Assembly (NCBI GenBank): GCA_018660825.1
Contig: JABJJO010000045.1
Location: 1 to 64,000, forward strand
Direction of reading: 5' to 3'
Source: Planctomycetaceae bacterium
Lineage (GTDB): Bacteria; Planctomycetota; Planctomycetia; Pirellulales; Pirellulaceae
DNA length: 64,000 nt
In this document: piece after piece, positions 45,153-55,347 of the stretch
How the letters are laid out: each line of letters starts with the position of its first letter
Numbering within the stretch: position 1 is the stretch's first letter
Notes under the pieces: generated by a model
Database searches by the model: none
What the model was told of the DNA's origin: nothing
Seen by the model: the letters and a program-made list of their open reading frames with translations, nothing else
Translations under genes and position numbers: made by a program

Positions 45153-45548
45153 TTATTTATAGACGTCTGCCGGATCAACGACTCGCTCAGCAATCACTCG
45201 GAGGCCAGCCGTCGTCACTTCTCGAAAAAAACAACTCCGATAGCCTTCGTGACAAGCGACCCCTTGTTGTTCGACGCTTAATAAAATCGTATCGCGGTCA
45301 CAGTCAACGTAGATCTTCTCTACTTTTTGCACATGGCCACTTTCTTCGCCTTTGCGCCACAGTTTTTCACGGCTACGGCTGTAATAAACAGCGGTACCCG
45401 TATCGCAGGTCTCGCGGTATGCCTCTTCGTTCATATACGCCATCATCAATATTTGATGCGTTTTTGAGTCCTGTGCAATTACGGGTAGCAAACCACCGTT
45501 TTTATTGAAATCGGGGCCCTTTGCAGAGCTTTCACATTCAGATTCCAC
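45153..45548 (-). CDS. hisI: Phosphoribosyl-AMP cyclohydrolase
   Basis: A 131-residue HisI that opens the adenine ring of PR-AMP in step three of histidine synthesis. The start is GTG 45548, with AAGGGA 8 bp upstream. Signature pieces are [40 protein letters not shown], and the metal site [20 protein letters not shown], then SCFFREV. Cysteines and aspartates for zinc and magnesium are all in place. It is a standalone HisI, not fused to HisE, and no other histidine gene lies in the window. Confidence 0.96.
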   Translation of the reverse strand: MESECESSAKGPDFNKNGGLLPVIAQDSKTHQILMMAYMNEEAYRETCDTGTAVYYSRSREKLWRKGEESGHVQKVEKIYVDCDRDTILLSVEQQGVACHEGYRSCFFREVTTAGLRVIAERVVDPADVYK

Positions 45549-45794
45549 GTGTTTTCCCTTAAATATTGTGTTTTCACTATTCTGCGGCTAACACAAGTAA
45601 GTATGTGGTTTTCTATCGAGGCTGTCTACCAGAAAACCGAAGCCTCCTTTTTAGATATTTTAAAAGTTTTTTGGCAAATTATCCGTTTTATAGGGAACGC
45701 GCGGAGCAGCAAGAGCATCCAACAAACACAAATAGCAATAGAAGAATCGCGAGCTGGGCAAATTTCGCATTCAAAACTATAAAGGACTTTACCT

Positions 45795-46388
45795 ATGGCG
45801 ACCGCCGACATCAACTTCCACTTACTAGAAGCCATCGCACCTGCTGCATTGCGTTCTGCAATGGTAGCGAAGCGAGTTAAAGCAAATACCGCGGCTAAAC
45901 CAAAGCGTTTTTCGAAAGACGTAGACCAAGCAGATCAAACGGTTAACCGCATCGCACTTGTGCGACAACAACAAGAAATGTCACTCCGTAGTGTCGCTCG
46001 CCATACCGGAATCGATGTGCGCACATTACGTAAGCAAGAAAAACCAACGGCAAATCTAACTCTAATCGAACTAACCAATTGGGCCGATGCGTTGGGTGTA
46101 CCAGTCAAAGATCTGATTGACGCCCCTGGGCAAGGACTTGCCAGTCCCATTAAGCAACGAGCCGAGTTAATTCGCGTTATGAAAAGCGCGGTATCAATCC
46201 AAGAAAACGCTGATTGCGAGAGCATGCAAGCTTTTGCCGATACGCTCGTTAACCAGCTCATCGAATTAATGCCGGAGCTCGATGGTGTTTCCGCGTGGCC
46301 AACCTATGGTCAACGGCGCGGTTCCGAAGAAGTAGGGCGCACTGCTGAACAATATGTGCCTGTGCATGTTGCCGGCGCCGCCAGCTAA
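45795..46388 (+). CDS. XRE/Cro-type HTH transcriptional regulator, planctomycete type
   Basis: A 197-residue protein. A basic N terminus (VAKRVKANTAAKPKRFSK) precedes a Cro/C1-type helix-turn-helix at about residues 53-95: RIALVRQQQEMSLRSVARHTGIDVRTLRKQE, then LTLIELTNWADALGVPVKDL, the normal end of this domain. The C-terminal ~90 residues are helical (IKQRAELIRVMKSAVSIQEN) and may dimerise or sense a ligand. AAAGGAC lies 8-9 bp before the ATG. It is divergent from hisI across 246 bp and upstream of metG; the targets are unknown. Confidence 0.85.
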   Translation: MATADINFHLLEAIAPAALRSAMVAKRVKANTAAKPKRFSKDVDQADQTVNRIALVRQQQEMSLRSVARHTGIDVRTLRKQEKPTANLTLIELTNWADALGVPVKDLIDAPGQGLASPIKQRAELIRVMKSAVSIQENADCESMQAFADTLVNQLIELMPELDGVSAWPTYGQRRGSEEVGRTAEQYVPVHVAGAAS

Positions 46389-46415
46389 ATAGGTGCGCCG
46401 CAGCGCAAGGGCTTT

Positions 46416-46440
46416 CCCATAGGACTAATTTCCTAATGGG
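46416..46440 (+). terminator. Terminator-like hairpin after the HTH gene
   Basis: CCCATAGGA (46416-46424) and TCCTAATGGG (46431-46440) pair over 9 bp with one bulged A and a 6-nt loop CTAATT, 28 nt after the HTH gene's stop. There is no run of T after it, so efficiency is doubtful. The rest of the 220-bp gap before metG shows no gene. Confidence 0.45.
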
Positions 46441-46608
46441 CATAAATTGTTGGTTGGGTTTTTTCAAAACTGTAACAACTAATAGCCTTGCGAGGTTACC
46501 ACTACAGCAAAACGTCAAACCAGACACGATCACCTACTGCGGTTTTGCAAACTTGCGCTCTTCGATACAATGACGGGGATATAAAACCCGTTTCTCTTTA
46601 GTGCCCGC

Positions 46609-48744
46609 ATGTCAACACCCCGTCGCATACTCGTAACCTCCGCTTTGCCTTACGCAAATGGCCCCATTCACATTGGCCATCTCGTAGAATATATCCAAAC
46701 GGATATCTGGGTGCGATTTCAAAAACTGCGCGGCAACGAGTGCATCTATATATGTGCCGATGACACACACGGTACGGCGATCATGATGAGCGCCCAACGC
46801 ACTCAATGTACTGAAGAACAGTGGATCAAACAAATTCAACAAGAACACATGCGGGATTTCGCTGGCTTCCAAATCGAATTTGATAATTACGGCAGCACGA
46901 ATTGTCCCGAAAACTATGCGCTATGCAAAGAGTTCTGGCAAGCTTTTAAGGATGCTGGGCTCATAGAACAACGTGAAGTCACCCAATTATTTGACGACCA
47001 ACAGGGCATTTTCTTGGCCGATCGATTTGTCCAGGGTTCGTGCCCCCATTGCGATGCAGAAGATCAATATGGCGATAGCTGTGATCAGTGCGGAGCGACC
47101 TATAGTGCCCGCGAACTCAAGAATCCCACCAGCACGTTAACTGGCTCAGTTCCCATTGAAAAATCAGCTGACCATCTGTTTATCATGATTGAACAGTTGC
47201 ACGAGTTTCTGTCAGACTGGTCACAATCGGGTGAACATTTACAAACGGAAATTGCAAACTATCTACAAGGACATTTTTTGCACGAGCCGTTGCGCGATTG
47301 GGATATTTCACGACCCGCTCCTTACTTTGGTTTTGAAATACCCGATCATCTAGGTCACTTTTGGTTTGTTTGGTGGGATGCACCCATTGGATATATCGCT
47401 TCCACCCAACAATACTGCGCTCGCACCGGCGGAGATTTGAACTCATGGTGGAAAAACATCGACACGGAAATCCACCATTTCATCGGTAAGGACATCACGT
47501 ATTTCCACACACTTTTTTGGCCTGCTATGCTTAAGGTCGCCGACTACACATTGCCAACAAAAGTACATATCCATGGGTTCCTTACCGTGGGTGGTAAAAA
47601 GATGTCGAAACGCGACGGCACATTCATCAAAGCCGAAACTTATCTCAAACATGTCGACCCCACATATCTCCGGTATTTTTATGCTTCCAAGTTGAATGGA
47701 AAAGTTGATGACTTGGACCTCAACATCGAAGAATTCGTTGCCAAAGTTAATTCCGATCTGGTTGGCAAAGTAGTCAACCTTGCTAGTCGGACTGCTAAAT
47801 TCGTTCAAGAGCTTGGTTTGGCCACAAAGTACCCAGATGATGGAGGGCTATTTGCCCAAGGGGCCGCAGCCGGAGAGGCGATTGCTGAGGCGTATGAATC
47901 GTGCAATTACAATCTAGCCATGCGACTTATTATGGAATTGGCCGACGAAGCAAATCCATATGTGGAAACACACGAACCCTGGAAGTTGCGGAAAGATCCC
48001 GCCAGACAGGATGAACTGCAAAACATCTGTACCGTCGCCATTAATCTATTTCGACAGATCATTATCTACCTTAGCCCCGTCCTACCGGAACTAGTTGAAA
48101 AAACAGAATCCCTACTCGGCGAACAACTCAATAGCTGGGAACAAGCCAAAATACCGCTAACGGGAAGTCCCGTTGCTAAATTTAACCACATGCTAAAACG
48201 ACTCGAAAAGAAAGATCTCCAAACTATGATCGACGAAACACGTGAAGAAAACGATGCTCAAGCCGCTGACGCTGCTAAATCTATGGCTAATCCGCCTGCC
48301 GAGTCTACGGAGAATCAGCCAGCCCCTCCCGAAACGGATGATGCTGCCACGGAACCTACCGTGGACCACCCATACTCCGATAGCGATCAACCGCTTAAAG
48401 ATGAACCGTTGGCCGACGAAATTAGCTTTGATGACTTTATGAAAGTCGATCTGCGCGTTGCTCGAGTGGTTAAAGCCGAACATGTCGAAGAGGCCAATAA
48501 ATTGTTGAAGTTGACCCTCAGTTTAGGTGGCGATGAAACTCGCCAAGTATTCGCAGGTATTAAACAAGCTTACGATCCAGCAGATCTAGAAGGTCGTCTC
48601 GTCATCATGGTCGCCAACTTAGCCGCTCGAAAAATGCGGTTTGGCCTCAGTGAAGGCATGATTGCTGCCGCGGGTCCTGGTGGTGAAGAAGTATTCATGC
48701 TGGCCATCGACGAAGGCGCCCTCCCTGGGCAACGTGTGCACTAA
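46609..48744 (+). CDS. metG: Methionyl-tRNA synthetase with C-terminal tRNA-binding domain
   Basis: A 711-residue Met[17 protein letters not shown] is the HIGH motif, the zinc knuckle is [18 protein letters not shown], and [10 protein letters not shown] is the KMSKS motif with Arg in the last position. The anticodon-binding helical domain follows to about residue 535. Residues ~545-605 are an acidic, Pro/Glu/Ala-rich linker, and the last ~110 residues are an EMAPII-like OB fold ([34 protein letters not shown]) that aids dimerisation and tRNA binding. It supplies Met-tRNA for initiation and elongation. Confidence 0.98.
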   Translation: MSTPRRILVTSALPYANGPIHIGHLVEYIQTDIWVRFQKLRGNECIYICADDTHGTAIMMSAQRTQCTEEQWIKQIQQEHMRDFAGFQIEFDNYGSTNCPENYALCKEFWQAFKDAGLIEQREVTQLFDDQQGIFLADRFVQGSCPHCDAEDQYGDSCDQCGATYSARELKNPTSTLTGSVPIEKSADHLFIMIEQLHEFLSDWSQSGEHLQTEIANYLQGHFLHEPLRDWDISRPAPYFGFEIPDHLGHFWFVWWDAPIGYIASTQQYCARTGGDLNSWWKNIDTEIHHFIGKDITYFHTLFWPAMLKVADYTLPTKVHIHGFLTVGGKKMSKRDGTFIKAETYLKHVDPTYLRYFYASKLNGKVDDLDLNIEEFVAKVNSDLVGKVVNLASRTAKFVQELGLATKYPDDGGLFAQGAAAGEAIAEAYESCNYNLAMRLIMELADEANPYVETHEPWKLRKDPARQDELQNICTVAINLFRQIIIYLSPVLPELVEKTESLLGEQLNSWEQAKIPLTGSPVAKFNHMLKRLEKKDLQTMIDETREENDAQAADAAKSMANPPAESTENQPAPPETDDAATEPTVDHPYSDSDQPLKDEPLADEISFDDFMKVDLRVARVVKAEHVEEANKLLKLTLSLGGDETRQVFAGIKQAYDPADLEGRLVIMVANLAARKMRFGLSEGMIAAAGPGGEEVFMLAIDEGALPGQRVH

Positions 48745-48765
48745 AAACTGGCTGGCTCTCTGTCA

Positions 48766-49194
48766 TTACATCGATTGCTCGATGCGGTCAGCAATGATTT
48801 GTAGCATGTCGTTATGGATTCCTAACGGTGCCGTGACCACACAACACGTTTGTGGATGGTTGGCGGCGGCTGCCGAAGCGAGTGCCGGGATGTGCTCGTG
48901 CCAATGGCGGCCGGGGGCTAAAAAGTAGGGATGCACAATAATATATTTCGCCCCGTGACTAACGCAGTTGTCATAAGCAGCGGCCAAATCTGGCTGAGCT
49001 AGTTCCATATGAGCCGGCTCAACGATTTCATAATCCTCGGATTCTTTAAAATTCTGCGCAACTGTAATAACATATTGATTGCTTTCTTCTCGGCGTGAAC
49101 CATGATCGATAATGATAATTCCAATATCAGTCGTAACAAGATCAACTGGCCAATCGCCTTGAATGTCAATTCGTTGAGGAAGAGGGTCGGTCAT
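48766..49194 (-). CDS. Sirohydrochlorin chelatase / CbiX-like protein
   Basis: A 142-residue single-domain protein. IIIIDHGSRREESNQYV is the CbiX/SirB metal-chelatase opening with the first catalytic histidine. EIVEPAHMELAQPDLAAAY is the second strand motif, and IIVHPYFLAPGRHWHEHIPAL includes the second active-site histidine. The length matches the short CbiX(S)/SirB type, which inserts Co or Fe into sirohydrochlorin for cobalamin or siroheme. It stands alone, convergent with metG, without other tetrapyrrole genes. Confidence 0.9.
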   Translation of the reverse strand: MTDPLPQRIDIQGDWPVDLVTTDIGIIIIDHGSRREESNQYVITVAQNFKESEDYEIVEPAHMELAQPDLAAAYDNCVSHGAKYIIVHPYFLAPGRHWHEHIPALASAAAANHPQTCCVVTAPLGIHNDMLQIIADRIEQSM

Positions 49195-49285
49195 GATTAT
49201 TGAATGTTGCCAAAAGCGTAGCTAGTTTGTCTATGATGTGACTATTATAGTGGTTCAATAAACGTTTCCGCAAAGCCCCCCACCC

Positions 49286-50038
49286 ATGACTGCGCCTATT
49301 TCAATGTCACAGAATCCCGCCATCACTATTGATGATCTAAGCATGCAGTACGGCGACGCTACAGTATTAGACTCTGTTTCCTGTGACATCCCCGCGGGTC
49401 AATGGGTCTCCATCGTCGGACCATCTGGCTGTGGCAAATCTACATTGTTGCGCTGCGTTGCTGGACTAACCAACCCAACCACGGGAATGGTTCAGCTTGG
49501 CGGTCAACAACCAGCTTTTGTGTTTCAAGATCCTACGCTGCTTCCTTGGCGCAGCGCTGCTGACAATATTCAATTACCGCTTGAACTCGAAGAACAATCT
49601 ATGGAAAACCGGTCTGATCGGATACTACAGGTTGCGCAGTTAGTCGGACTTGACGCTACCGATATCAACAAATACCCGCGGGAACTATCGGGCGGAATGC
49701 GGATGCGTGTCTCCATTGCTCGAGCCTTGGTGATGAAGCCTAACGCGTTGCTGCTCGATGAGCCATTTGCTGCACTCGATGAAATACTGCGACAACAACT
49801 GAATCAAGAACTACTTCACATCTGGCAAACGCAACAAATGACGGTCTTGTTTGTAACCCATAATGTCACCGAGGCTGTTTATCTAAGTCAACGAGTGTTA
49901 GTACTCAACGCCAACGGGACCGTGGGCGGTGATGTTGCCATTGATTTGCCCGCTGATCGAGTCCCAGCCATCCGCAATACACCTCCGTTTCTTGAAAAAA
50001 CGGCCGCAGTGACTCGTATCCTACAGGAGGGTTTATGA
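49286..50038 (+). CDS. ABC transporter ATP-binding protein, NitT/TauT type
   Basis: A 250-residue ATPase. Walker A is GPSGCGKST (45-53), the Q loop lies in FVFQDPTLLPWRS, the ABC signature is LSGGMRMRVSIARAL, Walker B is ALLLDEPFAALDE, and the switch histidine is in LFVTHNVTEAVYLS. FQDPTLLPW and SGGMRMR place it with nitrate/sulfonate/pyrimidine importers. It drives the permease at 50035, which it overlaps by 4 bp (ATGA). The binding protein is probably the NMT1-like lipoprotein at 52392-53378. Confidence 0.94.
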   Translation: MTAPISMSQNPAITIDDLSMQYGDATVLDSVSCDIPAGQWVSIVGPSGCGKSTLLRCVAGLTNPTTGMVQLGGQQPAFVFQDPTLLPWRSAADNIQLPLELEEQSMENRSDRILQVAQLVGLDATDINKYPRELSGGMRMRVSIARALVMKPNALLLDEPFAALDEILRQQLNQELLHIWQTQQMTVLFVTHNVTEAVYLSQRVLVLNANGTVGGDVAIDLPADRVPAIRNTPPFLEKTAAVTRILQEGL

Positions 50039-50817
50039 AAACAAAACTCTCAATTTCGGTAGTCCTCTACCCAATTATATTTCTGTTGCTACTCTTAGCG
50101 GTGTGGCAAACTGCAGACTGGATATGGAAGATTCCTCGGATTCTGCTGCCCAGTCCTTGGGAAATCATAACGGTCTGCAGCAAGCGTATCGATGACCTAT
50201 GGAGTGCTACGCTGATAACAGCCCAAGCAGCCATTTCGGGGTTTGCCTTGGCTATGGTGATTGGAACGACACTCGGCTTATTATTCTCCGTGTCAAAAGT
50301 TGCTCGCCGAGGCGTATACCCATACATGATCTTTTTGCAGACAGTTCCTATCGTCGCCATCGCCCCATTGATCATTATTTGGTTTGGGGGCGGTATGACC
50401 AGTATTGTGATTATCGTTACCGTGATTAGCCTTTTTCCCATCGTAACAAACGTAACTACGGGCCTCCGTACTGTGGATGCGGGCCTGTTAGATTTGATGA
50501 CATTGTATCAAGCAACGCCATATCAAGTTCTTTTCAAAGTACGATTACCCAATGCCATCCCCTATTTAGTCACTGGAGCAAAAATATCCAGCGGGTTGAC
50601 GATTGTTGGTGCCGTCATTGGTGAATACCTGGCTGGACATGGCATCGATGAACAGGGACTAGGGTATTACATCTTTATGGGCAGCCAAAACTTTAAAACC
50701 GAGGTCTTGTTTGCGTCAATTTTTCTATCTTCGCTGCTCGGCGTGACTATGGTCACCGCTGTTGCTGTCATCAGTCGCACTCTGCTCGCTCGCTGGACTT
50801 TTCAGCTCGAACGATAA
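50035..50817 (+). CDS. ABC transporter permease, NitT/TauT/NMT1 type
   Basis: A 260-residue inner-membrane permease with about six transmembrane helices. The opening WKIPRILLPSPWEIITVCSK is the usual periplasmic entry of SsuC/TauC/ThiX-like permeases. The EAA coupling loop reads LMTLYQATPYQVLFKVRLPN followed by AIPYLVTGAKISSGLTIVGA. It is translated with the ATPase through the ATGA overlap. Substrate follows from the binding protein; a thiamine-pyrimidine precursor is the leading guess. Confidence 0.93.
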   Translation: MKTKLSISVVLYPIIFLLLLLAVWQTADWIWKIPRILLPSPWEIITVCSKRIDDLWSATLITAQAAISGFALAMVIGTTLGLLFSVSKVARRGVYPYMIFLQTVPIVAIAPLIIIWFGGGMTSIVIIVTVISLFPIVTNVTTGLRTVDAGLLDLMTLYQATPYQVLFKVRLPNAIPYLVTGAKISSGLTIVGAVIGEYLAGHGIDEQGLGYYIFMGSQNFKTEVLFASIFLSSLLGVTMVTAVAVISRTLLARWTFQLER

Positions 50818-50844
50818 TCGGGCTGTATTTAATTCCCGTTGCAG

Positions 50845-50853
50845 TGATATACT
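50845..50853 (+). promoter_or_regulatory. Possible extended -10 promoter upstream of the MscS gene
   Basis: TGATATACT includes TATACT (50848-50853) preceded by TGA in extended -10 spacing, 45 bp before the ATG at 50899. No convincing -35 is present. It would separate MscS expression from the ABC genes 28 bp upstream. Confidence 0.3.
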
Positions 50854-50898
50854 TCGCGGCATTAAAGACACTCATTTGTTTGCTAAGCGGAAAATACA

Positions 50899-52383
50899 AT
50901 GCGGCGTACTCCCCTATATTCCTGTCGGTATCTAATCCTCTTCTTGCTAATCTGCAGTTGTACAACAACAGTTCAAGCTCAATTTTTCCCCGGATTGGGA
51001 TCACCCACTAGCAACGAAAGCGCCAATGGCGATACGGGTGGTGAGGATACGCGAACAACGATTGAAGCAGAGATTAAAGAGGTCCAGAAGAAAACAAATG
51101 CCTTCGAAAGCGAGTTGGAAAAATACCAGAGCCTCGAACAAACGTTTCGTGAAAAAATGCCTGAGTACCTGCTGACAACTCGGTTTTTGCTGGCCGACTA
51201 TCAGTGGATCAGTTGCTTTATATTAGTGTTCTTAGGTTTATTTGTCGACGTAGCGGTTCGATTTCTGTTGAGCGCCTTCGTACGGTTCGCTCGAAAAGAT
51301 AGCCGATTTGGCGATACAGAGTCCGATAAACTCGCCGAGCGAAAAGTTTGGAAGCCAATTGGTTTGCTAGCACAAGCAGCGACGTGGTACTACGGTTCCT
51401 GGATCATTGGCTTCCCGTTAGGACTCATGAAAGTGCTCGCCGTCGGCTTAAAACTATTTACCGTCTTTGCCGCTGTCTGGACAACCTTTCGCATCATTGA
51501 TTGGCTCGCTGGGTTTATCGCTCGCAAAGCACTTGGTACAAAAACAAAATTCGATGATTTACTCGTTCCGCTTATCCAAAAATGTTTGAAGACCTTCGCT
51601 GTCTGTACTGGCGTCGTTTTTTTCGCGGACGTGTTTGACCTCGAAGTAACCGCCATCGTTGGTGGTCTAGGGCTTGGGGGGGCGGCTCTTGCGTTTGCAT
51701 CTCAGGACACACTTAGCAACCTGTTTGGTTCCCTTACCGTCTTGGCGGATCGTCCGTTTGAAATCGGCGACTGGATTGTTTCTGATGGAGTCGAAGGTAC
51801 GGTTGAAAACGTTGGCATGCGAAGTACTCGAGTGCGAACTTTTTATAACTCGTTGATTACCTTGCCCAATAGTCGCCTGACGACCTCGGTGGTAGACAAC
51901 ATGGGTCGCCGTCAATTCCGCCGCTTCAGTACTTCCATTGGCGTGCAATATGATACAACTCCCGAGCAAATCGACGCGTTTTGTGAAGGGATTCGAGAAA
52001 TCATTCGCCGGCATCCCTACACGCGTAAAGATTATTTTCAAGTGTATTTAAACGGCTTCGGCGCGAGTAGCGTGGATATTTTGCTGTATATGTTTTTTGA
52101 ATGCGGCGATTGGCCGACGGAATTACGTGAACGCCATCGTTTGCTTATTGATGTGATGAAGCTTGCCGAAAAACTTGGTGTCCAATTTGCATTTCCAACT
52201 CAAACATTACATATGTTTCAAGAAGACAACAATGTCGACTATGCATCCTTGCACTACGATGACCCCCACTCGCACGGACAAGGTGCCGCTAGTTCTGTGG
52301 CCGGACCACACATGTCCAGAGAAGATTATCCGCCCATTGAAGCGGTCTCTGCGAAGTCCGGGGCAGCGGAAATGGGCGGCTAG
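50899..52383 (+). CDS. Mechanosensitive channel of the MscS family
   Basis: A 494-residue membrane protein. A signal-like segment (1-28) is followed by a periplasmic coiled coil (about 47-85, AEIKEVQKKTNAFESELEKY), then several transmembrane helices. The pore-lining TM3 and first beta-domain part read AIVGGLGLGGAALAFASQDTLSNLFGSLTVL, the glycine/alanine-packed MscS signature, then DRPFEIGDWIVSDGVEGTVENVGMRSTRV. The C-terminal domain continues to a polar tail. It opens under membrane tension to release solutes. It is longer than E. coli MscS (286) because of the N-terminal part. It sits between the ABC permease and the binding-protein gene. Confidence 0.93.
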   Translation: MRRTPLYSCRYLILFLLICSCTTTVQAQFFPGLGSPTSNESANGDTGGEDTRTTIEAEIKEVQKKTNAFESELEKYQSLEQTFREKMPEYLLTTRFLLADYQWISCFILVFLGLFVDVAVRFLLSAFVRFARKDSRFGDTESDKLAERKVWKPIGLLAQAATWYYGSWIIGFPLGLMKVLAVGLKLFTVFAAVWTTFRIIDWLAGFIARKALGTKTKFDDLLVPLIQKCLKTFAVCTGVVFFADVFDLEVTAIVGGLGLGGAALAFASQDTLSNLFGSLTVLADRPFEIGDWIVSDGVEGTVENVGMRSTRVRTFYNSLITLPNSRLTTSVVDNMGRRQFRRFSTSIGVQYDTTPEQIDAFCEGIREIIRRHPYTRKDYFQVYLNGFGASSVDILLYMFFECGDWPTELRERHRLLIDVMKLAEKLGVQFAFPTQTLHMFQEDNNVDYASLHYDDPHSHGQGAASSVAGPHMSREDYPPIEAVSAKSGAAEMGG

Positions 52384-52391
52384 TAGCTTGC

Positions 52392-53378
52392 CTATTCGTG
52401 ACCAGTTGCTGTTGTAAACGCCTTGCTAACATCCAGATTTTTATCAACGAGATCAATTTCTGCTAATTGATCTCGCAGTTGCGTCCAACGTTGCTGTGTC
52501 ATGTCGCCTAACTGTGCAGCAGGCATTGCATCCGGCAAGCACAAGTCCTTAAGCACGGTAGCACCATAGTCTAAAATCTCTAACCCCATCTCTTCATTTT
52601 GTTGATGGATCGCCGCATTTGTTTTCTCGGGCGACTCTAAATACGTTTGCCATCCTTGCTTGCTTGCACGAACCATCGCTGCAACCAACTGGGGCTTAGC
52701 GTCAACTGTATCACTACGGGTTATTAGCAAGCTCGCATAGGGATTAAACCCCAATTCCGAGACCATCAATACATGCGGGTCGCCGCCTTGCTGCTCAGCA
52801 ATAAATGGTTCGCTGAACACGTATCCTTGCTGAGCAAAATTATCGTCATTCAAAAAGACTGTCATGTTGCCTGGATAACCGACCACTCGCACACCCTCAA
52901 GTGATAACTTTTTCTGCATATACAAAGCAAACGCTCGACCCGCACTCAAGGCCACCGTCATATTTTGCAGTTGATCCAACCGCTTGATACCAGACGACGC
53001 ATGTACCATGATACACCGCGGACTCATCTGAATTGGGGCAAACAGTGCTGTGACTTCCGCTTCTTGATTTCTTCCCGTAAGTACTTGGTCTGCATTACCA
53101 ACCACAAACGTTGTTTGATTTGCAACCAATTTTTGAATCACAGGACTTCCTGGCCCACCGGGAATGATTTCCACATCCAATCCTTCGGCAGCGAAAAATC
53201 CGTGTACCAACGCTGCATAATAACCGCCATGCTCCGCCTCCGGAAACCAATTTAACTGCAATGTCACTTTCGTAAGCGACTTGCCATCGGTGGCGGTCTC
53301 ACTACAACCAACATTCAACACTAAACTCGCCGTAACAAACAAAATCCAGCGACAAATCACTTCGAACATTTTAGACAT
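52392..53378 (-). CDS. ABC substrate-binding lipoprotein, NMT1/THI5-like
   Basis: A 328-residue lipoprotein with signal peptide and lipobox NVGC (Cys25). The mature start VTLQLNWFPEAEHGGYYAALVHGFFAAEGLDVEI is the NMT1/THI5 consensus (shown here in its two recognisable parts LNWFPEAEHGG and FFAAEGLDVEI). PGGPGSPVIQKLVANQTTFVV and LDQLQNMTVALSAGRAFALY continue the periplasmic-binding fold. Family members bind HMP, formylaminopyrimidine, or related ligands. It is probably the missing partner of the ATPase and permease at 49286-50817, although encoded on the other strand beyond mscS. A start three codons in (MFEV) is also possible. Confidence 0.88.
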   Translation of the reverse strand: MSKMFEVICRWILFVTASLVLNVGCSETATDGKSLTKVTLQLNWFPEAEHGGYYAALVHGFFAAEGLDVEIIPGGPGSPVIQKLVANQTTFVVGNADQVLTGRNQEAEVTALFAPIQMSPRCIMVHASSGIKRLDQLQNMTVALSAGRAFALYMQKKLSLEGVRVVGYPGNMTVFLNDDNFAQQGYVFSEPFIAEQQGGDPHVLMVSELGFNPYASLLITRSDTVDAKPQLVAAMVRASKQGWQTYLESPEKTNAAIHQQNEEMGLEILDYGATVLKDLCLPDAMPAAQLGDMTQQRWTQLRDQLAEIDLVDKNLDVSKAFTTATGHE

Positions 53379-53489
53379 TTATTAACTCAAAACTGAAAAA
53401 GCTACACTCTTTTAACAGATAAACGGTACACATCGTTAGTCATTATAGGGTATCATCTAAGGAGTAGACATTTTTTCGGAGATTTGATC

Positions 53490-54503
53490 ATGGAACATAT
53501 TATAGGTTTAGAGGGTGGTGGTTTCGAAGTCTTTTTGTTCGTTATCTTGGGGTTCGGGGGCATCGTCGGCTTAGTCGTATTCATCATCGCATTGAAATAT
53601 GGCGCGCTTTGGTTCGAGGGCTTTAATTGTGGGGCACGAATTGGATTGCTTGAACTCGTAACTATGGGGTTCCGACAAGTAGATCAAAAATCCATGATGA
53701 GGGCTAAAATCCAAGCGGTTCAGGCTAATCTACCGACCGAAGCGAACGCTCGCGGCGATACGGTCCTCGACGGTAGCATTGTCACCACTCAACGACTTGA
53801 AGCACATTACTTAGCCGGCGGCAATATATTACGAGTCGTGGAATCGTTAGTTGCTGCCAATAGTGCTGGCATCGATCTTGAATTTGATCAAGCCGCAGCG
53901 ATCGACCTTGCTGGACGAGATGTCGTGGACGCTGTTCGTACCAGTGTCGAACCTAAAGTCATTCATTGCCCCGACCCAGAACGCAGCGGGAAAACGTTTT
54001 TGAGCGCTGTCGCTCGTAATGGCGTCGAGCTAAAAGTACGAGCTCAAGTTACCGTGCGTACCAATCTTGCGCAATTGATTGGGGGAGCAACAGAAGAAAC
54101 CATTATTGCTCGAGTCGGTGAAAGCATCATCTCCTCAATCGGATCCGCCGATGGGCATGCCGCTGTACTTGAAAATCCAGACATGATCACCAAGGCCGTA
54201 CTAGAACGAGGTTTAGATTCACAAACCGCTTTTGAAATTGTCTCGATTGATATTGCTGATGTTGATGTCGGCGAAAATATCGGATCGCGATTACAAGCAG
54301 ATCAAGCGGAGGCTGATACGCGGGTCGCGCGTGCTCAAGCTGAACAACGTCGAGCCGAGGCTATCGCCGTTGAACAGGAAATGAAAGCAGATGTTGTCGC
54401 CAATCGGGCCAAGCTAGTACTCGCGGAAGCCCAAGTGCCGCTGGCAATGGCCACCGCATTCCAATCCGGAAAAATTGGATTCGCTGAAGGATCTCCATCG
54501 TGA
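53490..54503 (+). CDS. floA: Flotillin-like protein FloA
   Basis: ATG 53490 has GGAG 8 bp upstream, giving 337 residues. An N-terminal membrane segment (about 11-37) is followed by [22 protein letters not shown] and [31 protein letters not shown], which are signatures of the FloA (UPF0365) family. The SPFH domain is followed by a Glu/Ala-rich coiled coil ([20 protein letters not shown]). FloA forms foci that organise membrane microdomains and secretion or signalling proteins. Its stop overlaps the next gene's start as GTGA, coupling it to a SUMF1-like protein. This is the second SPFH-superfamily protein in the window. Confidence 0.95.
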   Translation: MEHIIGLEGGGFEVFLFVILGFGGIVGLVVFIIALKYGALWFEGFNCGARIGLLELVTMGFRQVDQKSMMRAKIQAVQANLPTEANARGDTVLDGSIVTTQRLEAHYLAGGNILRVVESLVAANSAGIDLEFDQAAAIDLAGRDVVDAVRTSVEPKVIHCPDPERSGKTFLSAVARNGVELKVRAQVTVRTNLAQLIGGATEETIIARVGESIISSIGSADGHAAVLENPDMITKAVLERGLDSQTAFEIVSIDIADVDVGENIGSRLQADQAEADTRVARAQAEQRRAEAIAVEQEMKADVVANRAKLVLAEAQVPLAMATAFQSGKIGFAEGSPS

Positions 54504-55324
54504 CTAGAAGCCTCGTTCTGACGATTGCAACTGTGATCAGTTGTCTGTCATCGGCTACCATTCAGGCACAACAACCGACCGAAAACCAACTGGCACTGCT
54601 AAAGATTTTTCGCAGCGAATTCGTTGCGCTGGGGCCCGGCACCAAACACTTTAGCAAGACATTCCAAATGGGTGGCAGCAAAACTGCAGCGTCGCTTGAA
54701 CAACCTCAACACAGCGTAGCCATTGCATATAATTTTTCCGTCGCTCGCTACGAAATTCCTCAAAACCTCTGGGAAGTGGTTATGGGCAGTAACCCTTCTA
54801 AATGGAAGGGACCACGAAACTCCGTTGAAATGCTCTCCTTTGCCGAGGCCCAAGATTTTTGTCGCAAAACGACTCTCTTGATGAGACAGGCAAAGTTGAT
54901 CAAGGGAAACCAAATCGTTCGTTTGCCGTCAGAAGCTGAATGGGAATATTTCGCTCGCGCGGGAACGGAAACAATCTACAGCTTCGGTGATTCCGTTGAC
55001 AAACTAAATGACTACGGCTGGCACACAGGAAATGCCGCGGGGAACGATCCCCCTGTCGGTGCAAAGAAACCAAACCCCTGGGGGCTCTATGATATCCACG
55101 GGTATTTATGGGAATGGTGTTTGGACACCGGTCACAATGACTACGATCAAGCGCCCTCAGATGGCTCCGCTTGGATTGCGACGAAGAGTAAAACTCGCAT
55201 CGCTCGCGGCGGAAGCTGGAAAGATAAGCCGCTGAAGCTGACTAGCAGTTTTCGTTTTATCGTTCCCGCTGACCATCAAGACGACGCACTGGGGCTGCGC
55301 TGCGTATTGACTGCTGAAAAATAG
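54500..55324 (+). CDS. Secreted SUMF1-like protein coupled to FloA, no catalytic cysteines
   Basis: A 274-residue exported protein starting at GTG 54500, with AAGGA 8 bp upstream and overlapping the floA stop. After a signal peptide (ending IQAQQ) come SUMF1 features: [59 protein letters not shown] and [14 protein letters not shown]. In real formylglycine-generating enzymes two cysteines follow RGGSW; here the text is [13 protein letters not shown], without them, so no formylglycine synthesis is expected. Tight coupling to FloA suggests a membrane-domain-related or envelope structural role, which is inferred. Confidence 0.85.
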   Translation: MTRSLVLTIATVISCLSSATIQAQQPTENQLALLKIFRSEFVALGPGTKHFSKTFQMGGSKTAASLEQPQHSVAIAYNFSVARYEIPQNLWEVVMGSNPSKWKGPRNSVEMLSFAEAQDFCRKTTLLMRQAKLIKGNQIVRLPSEAEWEYFARAGTETIYSFGDSVDKLNDYGWHTGNAAGNDPPVGAKKPNPWGLYDIHGYLWEWCLDTGHNDYDQAPSDGSAWIATKSKTRIARGGSWKDKPLKLTSSFRFIVPADHQDDALGLRCVLTAEK

Positions 55325-55347
55325 CTCTCGTAATCGGAAACATCACT

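Noticed and set aside
53379..53489. TPP riboswitch controlling the NMT1-like binding protein
   Set aside because: The conserved thi-box sequences are absent from this 111-bp divergent gap.
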